Assembly (NCBI GenBank): GCA_021736565.1
Contig: JAIPFO010000189.1
Location: forward strand, 1-7,215
Source: Phycisphaerae bacterium
Lineage (GTDB): Bacteria; Planctomycetota; Phycisphaerae; Sedimentisphaerales; SM23-30
DNA length: 7,215 nucleotides
Direction: 5' to 3'
Shown: positions 1 to 5,537 of the stretch, piece by piece
How positions within the stretch are numbered: the first letter of the stretch is position 1
How the letters are laid out: each line of letters opens with the position of its first letter
The notes under the pieces: model-generated
Seen by the model: only the letters and a program-made list of their open reading frames with translations
Databases searched by the model: none
Told to the model about the DNA's origin: nothing
Made by a program: the position numbers and the translations under genes

Positions 1-56
1 CCCATGATGGCAAAGGCGATGATGACAATGATGACAAAACCAATTACAAATTCCAT
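1..56 (-). CDS. N-terminus of a membrane protein, cut by the window edge
   Basis: On the minus strand an ATG at 54-56 opens a frame reading MEFVIGFVIIVIIAFAIMG to the window edge. The fragment is almost entirely hydrophobic, so it is an N-terminal membrane-spanning helix or uncleaved signal anchor. An AAAGGA ribosome-binding sequence lies 6 bases upstream of the ATG, which supports this as a genuine start. The rest of the gene is outside the window. A short hydrophobic N-terminus like this occurs in SPFH/flotillin-type proteins, NfeD-type proteins and many small membrane proteins, and 19 residues cannot decide between them. It is too short for ordinary ORF calling but should be joined to whatever follows on the contig. 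Confidence 0.6.
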   Translation of the reverse strand, partial: MEFVIGFVIIVIIAFAIM

Positions 57-75
57 TGATTATCCTTTTGGAGTC

Positions 76-98
76 GTACGCGTTCGTATTTTTTTGTC
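76..98 (-). promoter_or_regulatory. Imperfect palindrome with T-run, block B copy 1
   Basis: On the plus strand GTACG-CGTT-CGTAT is followed by seven T and GTC. It sits 20 bp upstream of the membrane-protein start at 56. It closely matches 1700-1721, upstream of the oxidoreductase, differing mainly by one base in the centre, one base in the right arm and T-run length. On the minus strand the core reads TACGAACGCGTAC. The repetition in front of two genes suggests an operator or promoter element; the binding factor is unknown. Confidence 0.4.
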
Positions 99-180
99 GT
101 ATCAGGTTAAATGTTTTATGACCCGGGGACCGTTAGCGTGCATTGCGTAATCATTACTTATTCTTTACGACAGGGCCCTT

Positions 181-229
181 CTGAGCAAGGAATTCGTGTA
201 TGCAAGTGTGCGAAAGTTGACCGTTAAAT
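181..229 (-). promoter_or_regulatory. Conserved upstream block A, copy 1
   Basis: This 49-bp stretch aligns without gaps to 1839-1887 with 33 identical positions by my count. The best-conserved core is GTGCGAAAGT on the plus strand (CTTTCGCAC on the minus), flanked by GAATT and GTAT. It lies about 125-170 bp upstream of the membrane-protein start at 56, just past the terminator-like hairpin of the oxidoreductase. Duplicated non-coding sequence at matching places argues for a regulatory site, probably operator or promoter. I cannot name the factor. Confidence 0.45.
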
Positions 230-264
230 AGGATGGGTGAAAGGGGGGGGCTTTCACCCATCCT
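230..264 (-). terminator. Perfect 14-bp hairpin downstream of the oxidoreductase gene
   Basis: AGGATGGGTGAAAG (230-243) pairs exactly with CTTTCACCCATCCT (251-264) around a seven-base all-G loop (all-C on the minus strand). It begins 16 bp past the oxidoreductase stop codon, the usual place for a transcript end. The sequence after it on the minus strand (ATTTAACGG) has only a weak T-tract, so it may be an inefficient intrinsic terminator or mainly a 3'-end stabilising hairpin. Confidence 0.6.
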
Positions 265-280
265 GATCTCTGCTTATCCG

Positions 281-1648
281 TTAGAGGGTTTCGCCGTATT
301 CCCAGCCTTTACGGGCCGGTTCTTTGACAAAAGCGTTTAGTTCCGGTCGATTAGTGACCTGTCCGTTTTTGGCGTCCCACTCAATCCGGCCGCCAAACCG
401 CTGGGCCAATACCCCAAGCAGGATGACCTCGGTCAATCTTGACGCGTATTTGAAATTGGAACCGGGCTCGGGGCCTGTCCCCTTGATGGCGCGGAGCCAT
501 TCGCGGAACGGTCCGCCTTCGACACGCTTAATGGTTTCCTTCGGCGGGTTCGCCTTGGTTTCCTTGCGAAGCTCCGTCGGAGCGATCACCGACCCGCCGG
601 CGTGCGTGTCGCAACCGATCATACCTTTGGTGCCGACCATCCAGCATGCCCGGCCAAGGTAGGTGGCGTTATCAGCGCCGAATTTCTCGATACGGCCCAC
701 CTTGTTCCAGTCCTGCGGCCCGTCGAACCAGTAAAATTTAACCGGTCCGCGTTTGCCATTGGCCGGGAAGTGGTATTTAATGCGACTGCCGGCGGGGACA
801 ACACCTTTGAGCGACTCTTTGCGGTCGAGGCATTCGATAACCGTCGGTGCATCCAGGTCAAGTGCCCAGACGGGTGTGTCAAACGTATGGGTTCCCCAGT
901 CGGCCAGAATGCCCGAGCCGAAATCATAGAAGGCACGCCATTTGTATGGCAGATAGCCACGGTAGAATGGGCGATTTTTGGCAGGTCCCAGCCACAGGTC
1001 CCATGAGAGCCCTTCGGGCATCGGGGATGGCGGCGGCGGCATTTTCGATGGATTGTCAAAGTGTCTTCCGCCCATCTCAGGGCCGCCATTGTGGGCGTAA
1101 ACCTCACTGACCTCGCCAATGACGCCGGCGCGATAGGCTTCAACCGATTGGCGGATGCTATCGCTTGCATGGCCCTGGTTGCCCATCTGGGTGACCACCT
1201 TGTATTTTTGCCGGGCCTTCTCCAGCGTGCGTGCCTGCCAGACATTATGCGATAGAGGCTTCTGGGTATAGACATGAATGCCGCGTTCCATCGCCGCCAT
1301 GGTCGCCGGGAAATGCGTATGGTCAGGGGTTGAGATCACGATCGCGTCAATGTCCTTGTGCATTTTATCGAGCATGACCCGGTAGTCATCAAAGAAGGGC
1401 TGATTGGTACGCCAGTTTTTCATGTTCTCGGCACAGTGCTCGCGGTCTACATCGCAAAAGGCGACAAGATTTTCATCTTTGCAGCCTTGATTATAGGGTT
1501 GCTGGGCGATCCAGCCGCCCGAGCCAATAAAAGCGACATTGACTTTACTGTTGGGGGATGCCCCGGACTTGCCGATAGAAAATGCGGGATACGCCGCAGA
1601 GGCCGCCAGTGCTCCGGCGGTTTTGGATAAAAACGTTCTTCGCTTCAT
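281..1648 (-). CDS. Gfo/Idh/MocA family oxidoreductase with Tat signal peptide
   Basis: A 455-residue NAD(P)-dependent oxidoreductase of the Gfo/Idh/MocA type, a family that mostly acts on sugars, inositols and related polyols; the substrate cannot be read from sequence. Residues 3-25 form a twin-arginine signal (RRTFL then an alanine-rich stretch), so the folded enzyme is probably exported to the periplasm. The Rossmann fold follows: AFIGSGG at about 39-45, FCDVD at 64-68, STPDHTH at 106-112. The EKP motif reads QKP (129-131), keeping the lysine. ADWGTH at 249-254 matches the C-terminal active-site region of the group. The length is normal. The ATG at 1648 is preceded by AAGGAG with an 8-base spacer, so the start is well supported. 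The gene has its own 307-bp upstream region with repeated motifs and a hairpin after its stop, so it is likely monocistronic. Families with this layout are greatly expanded in planctomycetes. Confidence 0.93.
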   Translation of the reverse strand: MKRRTFLSKTAGALAASAAYPAFSIGKSGASPNSKVNVAFIGSGGWIAQQPYNQGCKDENLVAFCDVDREHCAENMKNWRTNQPFFDDYRVMLDKMHKDIDAIVISTPDHTHFPATMAAMERGIHVYTQKPLSHNVWQARTLEKARQKYKVVTQMGNQGHASDSIRQSVEAYRAGVIGEVSEVYAHNGGPEMGGRHFDNPSKMPPPPSPMPEGLSWDLWLGPAKNRPFYRGYLPYKWRAFYDFGSGILADWGTHTFDTPVWALDLDAPTVIECLDRKESLKGVVPAGSRIKYHFPANGKRGPVKFYWFDGPQDWNKVGRIEKFGADNATYLGRACWMVGTKGMIGCDTHAGGSVIAPTELRKETKANPPKETIKRVEGGPFREWLRAIKGTGPEPGSNFKYASRLTEVILLGVLAQRFGGRIEWDAKNGQVTNRPELNAFVKEPARKGWEYGETL

Positions 1649-1656
1649 GATAATAT

Positions 1657-1662
1657 CTCCTT
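1657..1662 (-). promoter_or_regulatory. Ribosome-binding site of the oxidoreductase
   Basis: The minus strand reads AAGGAG followed by an 8-base spacer (ATATTATC) and the ATG at 1648. This near-consensus site fixes the start and retains the full twin-arginine signal peptide. Confidence 0.75.
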
Positions 1663-1698
1663 GTTAAAGTATGGTTGGATATCTTTTATTCTGTTTTT

Positions 1699-1721
1699 AG
1701 TACGCTTTCGTACTTTTTGTC
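1699..1721 (-). promoter_or_regulatory. Palindrome with T-run, block B copy 2
   Basis: AGTACG-CTTT-CGTACT (1699-1714) is a perfect 6-bp inverted repeat, followed by T and GTC. It lies about 50 bp upstream of the oxidoreductase start and matches 76-98 in front of the left-edge membrane gene. On the plus strand it resembles a tiny terminator, but no plus-strand gene ends here. On the minus strand the core AAGTACGAAAGCGTAC resembles the GTGCGAAAGT core of block A in inverted orientation, which suggests one factor recognising both. Confidence 0.45.
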
Positions 1722-1838
1722 ATGGCATCGTTTACTTGTTGTTTATGCCGGGCTGTTAGAATGCATTTTGAAATAATTATTGTTACATTGAGCCTTGTCC
1801 TGTTGTTAACTATATTCCATTTGTAAGCGTAAGTCCTG

Positions 1839-1887
1839 CTGGGTAGTGAATTAACGTATAAAAAAGTGCGAAAGTCAACTTTTAATT
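1839..1887 (-). promoter_or_regulatory. Conserved upstream block A, copy 2, with a possible promoter
   Basis: This block aligns without gaps to 181-229. On the minus strand it contains TTGACT (1873-1878), a 17-base spacer and GTTAAT (1850-1855), a fair sigma-70-like pair that would start transcription about 190 bp before the oxidoreductase. The other copy does not preserve the -35 and -10 hexamers well. The conserved element is therefore more likely the GTGCGAAAGT core than the promoter hexamers. Confidence 0.4.
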
Positions 1888-1955
1888 TATTTTGCAAATT
1901 AAATATGCCTGTGGTCTCTTGCTCTTATAGGGGGGGTGAATGTTACTGAGTTCCT

Positions 1956-3083
1956 TTAATCGACCTCCAGCCACATTCCTCTAAAATGTTTCTTATTTTG
2001 ATCGGATCGATGTTTATTCAGGCATTGTCCATTCTTGAGCATTTCCCCTTTTATGCAATCAGAAGTATTAGGTATATCAACAATAAGACTTCCATCATCG
2101 CTAAGGGCGAATAGTCTGGCTGATTTTTTAAAAACGACCAGGGCTTCCGGGGTAAATGCATCAGGGGCTGTCGGGAACTTCTTAACCAATACCGGCCGTT
2201 TATCCGTTTTTCCTGACCAGCGGTATAAGGCGAAATCTGCCTTACCGTCGTGTGGCCCGGCAATGATGAAGTATGCCTTATGAGAGTGCGAATACTCCAT
2301 ACTCCTGATACCCCGCCCATCTAAATTCAATAAAATGGGCGAGCCGAAGGCGGGTGTGGCTCCTGCCTTAATCACCTGTTGTGGATTAAGCAAAGGGACG
2401 AGGCCGGCTCTTTTTTTGTGAGTTACGCGATCGAAAAATTGAGGGTTTCGAAATCCAATATAAAGGGTATTGCCATCGGGAGCGGCACACAGCCCTTCAA
2501 TATTTAAGCCTTCCTTTTTAGGGGCCAGTTTCTTCTTTTCCTTCTTTTTTAATTTCTTAACGTCAAACCGGGTTACGCTATCAAGTTTTAGGTGCTGCGT
2601 GGCTTCTGCTTTTATCATCTCATTAATGAGCGTACTGCAAGGGGTGCCAACAGAATCAAGTGTAACACGGCCATTTTCAATCTTGACCGAGGTCGCAAAA
2701 AAACAGTATCGATTGGGCCGTATTTTCCCATCTTTGTTTCGGCCATGAGATGTAATCCAATAGATGCAATCTCCAACAAGGGTTGCCCCTTCAATATCCG
2801 CTTCAGGATAATTCTTCCCTGTGCCAATAAACGGCGTCAAATCATAAGTATATACCGGCCCTGATGTTGTGTTGGTTTGGTAAACTCGCAATACATTATT
2901 TTCGTCGTCAGCAACAACAAATAAGTTATCGCTCAACGCCACCGCAGCAGATGCGTCACTCATTCCGTAATACACAATGCCAGGTTCATTTACATTGCCA
3001 TGAGCAAGATCACCGAGAGCACTCACACTGCATATCATAAAAAAGGCCATTACCCTGTTGAACCACTGTCGAATCACCATCAT
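1956..3083 (-). CDS. Secreted DUF3616-like propeller protein
   Basis: A 375-residue protein with an N-terminal signal peptide: basic residues at 5-10, a hydrophobic core at about 11-23, and likely cleavage around 24-30. It is therefore exported. The mature part has the rhythm of DUF3616 / phytase-esterase-like propellers: NLFVVADDENN (53-63), DIEGATLVGDCIYWITSHG (96-114), NIEGLCAAPDGNTLYIGFRNP (194-214), IRSMEYS (259-265), FIIAGPHDG (272-280) and TPEALVVF (311-318). A lysine-rich insert sits at 176-190. The biochemical role of the family is not established, and I infer no substrate. The start is an ATGATG pair overlapping the previous gene's TGA, with GGAG 7 bases upstream, so it is translationally coupled to the small TPR-like gene. 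Its place downstream of Septu genes is unusual. Confidence 0.75.
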   Translation of the reverse strand: MMVIRQWFNRVMAFFMICSVSALGDLAHGNVNEPGIVYYGMSDASAAVALSDNLFVVADDENNVLRVYQTNTTSGPVYTYDLTPFIGTGKNYPEADIEGATLVGDCIYWITSHGRNKDGKIRPNRYCFFATSVKIENGRVTLDSVGTPCSTLINEMIKAEATQHLKLDSVTRFDVKKLKKKEKKKLAPKKEGLNIEGLCAAPDGNTLYIGFRNPQFFDRVTHKKRAGLVPLLNPQQVIKAGATPAFGSPILLNLDGRGIRSMEYSHSHKAYFIIAGPHDGKADFALYRWSGKTDKRPVLVKKFPTAPDAFTPEALVVFKKSARLFALSDDGSLIVDIPNTSDCIKGEMLKNGQCLNKHRSDQNKKHFRGMWLEVD

Positions 3084-3472
3084 ACGACTTCTCCATTTAG
3101 TTCACCTTCAATCTTCCCGATCATATATTGATAAGAATTAACATGCTCCGATGGGAATGTGCTGGTTCGTTTAAACAGTTTCAGGCTTTCCTGTAATTGC
3201 CCGCCGTGATATAAGCAGTAGGCCTTATATCGCAGGGCCTCTTCATTATAAGGCTGAGTTTTAAGCATTTCATCACATTTGGGTATGATCTCTGTGAACT
3301 TACCGGCAGCAAAAAGATTGCCCAACTCAACGCCATCCAGATAATCCTTAAACATATCCTCCCGCTCATCCCCACCGAAGGGCCGCTTCCAAAGACCTCT
3401 TCCCCGACAATCCATGATAAACCAAACCATTAAAATTACAGTGATTATTATTGCACATATATTCAGTATCAT
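3080..3472 (-). CDS. Small membrane-anchored TPR-like protein
   Basis: A 130-residue protein. Residues 2-20 form a single strongly hydrophobic helix, followed by a basic segment (about 23-31), so it is probably an N-terminal membrane anchor with a cytoplasmic tail. Residues about 41-103 look like one to two tetratricopeptide-type helical hairpins (pattern around GNLFAAGKFTEIIPKCDEML and EALRYKAYCLYHGGQLQESL), a fold used for protein-protein contact. No catalytic motif is visible. The start ATG at 3472 has AAGGGG 6 bases upstream, directly after the ptuB stop codon, leaving only 12 bp between the genes. Its stop overlaps the start of the secreted propeller protein by 4 bp. These spacings suggest one transcript. 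I do not recognise a named family. Confidence 0.7.
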   Translation of the reverse strand: MILNICAIIITVILMVWFIMDCRGRGLWKRPFGGDEREDMFKDYLDGVELGNLFAAGKFTEIIPKCDEMLKTQPYNEEALRYKAYCLYHGGQLQESLKLFKRTSTFPSEHVNSYQYMIGKIEGELNGEVV

Positions 3473-3484
3473 AGATTACCCCTT

Positions 3485-4129
3485 TTACCTTGTCCCCTTC
3501 AGTTTCTTTTCCAGATAATAAATCGCAACGTCACAATATTCCTTAAAGTATCCATTTGAGTCTTTTTTTTGGTATTTCACAATAAGCTTTTCAATTTGAT
3601 TACGTGTACACGAGACTTGCGTTTTTGATAGAACCTGGGTAACGGACTTCCAGATGGTTTTTCGATTACTCTTTAGTCGAGACAAATTCAAATTGAGAAT
3701 TGAATTTAGCTCTTCATTGAATTGTAAATTATCCGAACGAATCATTCCATTGCCAAGGTAGCGAATTTTCATTTTACGGTGATCATTCGGATTGGCTGGA
3801 TTGAAAGAAATGTCATCATCCGATTTTTTAGTGTCGCAGTGCTGCTCTTTCGGCGATTTACCTTCATTGCCCATGCAACAGCCCAGGAGATTTTTATAGT
3901 CAAGCTGTTTGCTGGAATGTTTAGACTGGCAATGCCAATGGTCAATTTTTATTGAATCTTTATTGATCCTCTGCATGCAGTAGGCGCAAAGATGCCCTTG
4001 CTCGGCAAGAAGTGCTTCACGCACTATATCTTTAACTGGCGAAAATCCGTCGCCATCATAAGTGGTATTAGGATAGTTGCGATAGTGGGCCAATTCCCTG
4101 GGTTCGGTATTTTTGGCAATTGCTCTCAT
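3485..4129 (-). CDS. ptuB: Septu anti-phage system HNH nuclease PtuB
   Basis: A 214-residue HNH endonuclease, the predicted DNA-cutting effector of a Septu defence system (TIGR02646-type family). The nuclease core is visible: CAYC at 48-51 (metal-binding CxxC), KIDHWHCQS at 61-69 with catalytic-type His64, YKNLLGCC at 78-85 containing Asn80, and QHCDTKK at 96-102 containing His97. The C-terminal half is helical and lacks recognisable motifs; in the family it contributes to partner contact. The length is in the family range. Its ATG overlaps the ptuA stop as ATGA, and a GAGG-containing ribosome-binding sequence lies within the end of ptuA, so the two are translationally coupled. The residue pattern and partner make the identification strong. 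The phage trigger is not readable from sequence. Confidence 0.88.
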   Translation of the reverse strand: MRAIAKNTEPRELAHYRNYPNTTYDGDGFSPVKDIVREALLAEQGHLCAYCMQRINKDSIKIDHWHCQSKHSSKQLDYKNLLGCCMGNEGKSPKEQHCDTKKSDDDISFNPANPNDHRKMKIRYLGNGMIRSDNLQFNEELNSILNLNLSRLKSNRKTIWKSVTQVLSKTQVSCTRNQIEKLIVKYQKKDSNGYFKEYCDVAIYYLEKKLKGTR

Positions 4130-5469
4130 GATTGCTTTTCCTCATCGGGTTCAAGCATGGTAATGAGCGATTCGGCACGAACGATTTCAGGGATACTGCC
4201 TTTCACCTCATCTCGCAACGTTTCTATTTTCTTTTTTGCTTCAATAAATTTATCCTTATCGATAAGCTCAAATATTGTATCCAGTTTTTTTGAAATATCC
4301 TCATTGCGACTTTGAGCTTCCATCTGCTCTTCAAGAACTTCGGATGAATCAAGCCCCAGCGACTGATCGGGCGTCGTCGCTACCAGCCCATGTAGAGGAT
4401 CGATACTGAGCCGTCGAATACATTCGGCATCCACTTCGCCAAAGACTTGCGGTGAATGCGTAGAGACGATGAATTGACAGTTTGGAAAAGTTATTCTTAA
4501 TTGATTGATAACATTACGTTGCCAGGCAGGATGCAGATGTAAATCAATTTCATCTATAAGCACAACCCCTTCGCCTTCAAGTGCATTGGTCCTTTGGGGA
4601 TTTGCAATTGCAAGTCTTCGGGCCAAATCGCCTATCATTGCAAAAAGACATTTTTCGCCATCAGACATTTGCTCGACGCGATATTTTTTACCATTTTTCT
4701 CAACTTCCATTCGCAGTGGTGTTCGTTTGACAGAAATCTTTGAGAAGCCCGGCATAAAGGCCTTGGTTGCCTGACGAACAGCTTGTAATTGTGAATCTTG
4801 AGAAAAATTATTTTTTTCATCATTTGAAATATCTTGTGAGTCACGAAGATGTTCGTTTTCAATATCTTCACGATTGCGATACCATTCAAAGAAATTACGA
4901 AAATTTGCACCCGCAGTCAAAGCGCCATCATAAGCATCGAGTAAAGCGAATGTATGCGATTTTCTAATTCTCAGTGGAATATCCACTACAGAACGGTTGG
5001 TGGGATAGTAGACAAATAAGGGAAGATTAACTTTAGCATGGTTCTTCCCAATTTCATCACGTTTTTCACTGGCCCATTTACTCAGACTTCTCAGGGATGT
5101 CATGCCGTGCAAGGGTTCATTGGGGTCGACATAAGGATCATTGAGGTCTATCTCTGGATTCCTCCCTTTCCGTGTTTGTGCCAGCCTCCATGAAATATCA
5201 TCTTTTCCTGGGAAATCCGTTTGCACTGAAAGCTCAATCCGCCCGTAGTTCCTTTCATTGTGTATATCTGTATCAATAATCCGACGACCGCTTGTATTGG
5301 GAGAACGCAGGCGAGCCCCTGCCCAGGAGAGCATTATTGCCAGACTGTCTAAAACAGATGATTTACCGGCACCATTGACGCCCACAAGAAGATTTACACC
5401 TGGAGTAAATTCAATGACAAGGTGACGAGCACCTCTAAAATGAGTAAGTTCTAGCTTTGAAATTTTCAT
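4126..5469 (-). CDS. ptuA: Septu anti-phage system ATPase PtuA
   Basis: A 447-residue ABC/SMC-like AAA ATPase, the predicted sensing or regulatory subunit that partners PtuB. Visible motifs, numbered from the ATG at 5469: the opening KISKLELTHFRGARHLVIEF typical of RecF/AAA_21 proteins; Walker A GVNGAGKSS (30-38); signature-like MSDGEK (268-273); Walker B VVLIDEIDLHLHP (302-314); and the switch STHSP (336-340). A polar, charged linker lies at about 200-230, and a helical C-terminal tail follows, ending in an acidic LEPDEE. An in-frame TTG nine codons upstream (5496) gives a longer reading. I prefer the ATG because AAGGA lies 11 bases before it and the family fold begins right there. The gene is coupled to ptuB by an ATGA overlap. 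Confidence 0.87.
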   Translation of the reverse strand: MKISKLELTHFRGARHLVIEFTPGVNLLVGVNGAGKSSVLDSLAIMLSWAGARLRSPNTSGRRIIDTDIHNERNYGRIELSVQTDFPGKDDISWRLAQTRKGRNPEIDLNDPYVDPNEPLHGMTSLRSLSKWASEKRDEIGKNHAKVNLPLFVYYPTNRSVVDIPLRIRKSHTFALLDAYDGALTAGANFRNFFEWYRNREDIENEHLRDSQDISNDEKNNFSQDSQLQAVRQATKAFMPGFSKISVKRTPLRMEVEKNGKKYRVEQMSDGEKCLFAMIGDLARRLAIANPQRTNALEGEGVVLIDEIDLHLHPAWQRNVINQLRITFPNCQFIVSTHSPQVFGEVDAECIRRLSIDPLHGLVATTPDQSLGLDSSEVLEEQMEAQSRNEDISKKLDTIFELIDKDKFIEAKKKIETLRDEVKGSIPEIVRAESLITMLEPDEEKQS

Positions 5470-5480
5470 AATTCTAAAAA

Positions 5481-5485
5481 TCCTT
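5481..5485 (-). promoter_or_regulatory. Ribosome-binding site that decides the ptuA start
   Basis: AAGGA on the minus strand lies 11 bases before the ATG at 5469. It would fall inside the coding sequence if the TTG at 5496 were used, and nothing comparable sits at proper spacing before that TTG. This favours the 447-residue form. Confidence 0.55.
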
Positions 5486-5537
5486 ACTTTGGTCAATTAA
5501 AGGTATCCGGCACATTCAATGTTCCTTAGAGATATCC

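Larger units (their letters stand above)
1649..1955. other. 307-bp non-coding gap between the propeller gene and the oxidoreductase
   Basis: This gap lies between the stop of the DUF3616-like gene and the start of the oxidoreductase. It holds the oxidoreductase ribosome-binding site, a short palindrome (1699-1714), the second copy of the conserved block (1839-1887) with a promoter-like pair inside it, and a run of seven G at 1930-1936. I see no convincing gene. A 66-codon open frame at 1697-1897 has no ribosome-binding site and runs through the repeated regulatory blocks. No clear terminator for the upstream operon is visible here. Confidence 0.6.

Noticed and set aside
619..1275. 218-codon minus-strand frame inside the oxidoreductase
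   Set aside because: It is a shadow in another frame of the well-supported oxidoreductase; the translation is rich in Arg, Pro and Ser with no domain pattern.
1699..1718. Plus-strand intrinsic terminator (hairpin plus five T)
   Set aside because: No plus-strand gene ends here, the stem is only 6 bp, and the sequence recurs before another gene; an operator-type element fits better.
1697..1897. 66-codon minus-strand frame in the gap before the oxidoreductase
   Set aside because: There is no ribosome-binding site and no recognisable domain, and it overlaps both shared regulatory blocks; better explained as non-coding.
5464..5496. TTGACC, 17-base spacer, AATTAT as a ptuA promoter
   Set aside because: The -10-like hexamer overlaps the ptuA ATG, so transcription would start inside the gene; likely chance.
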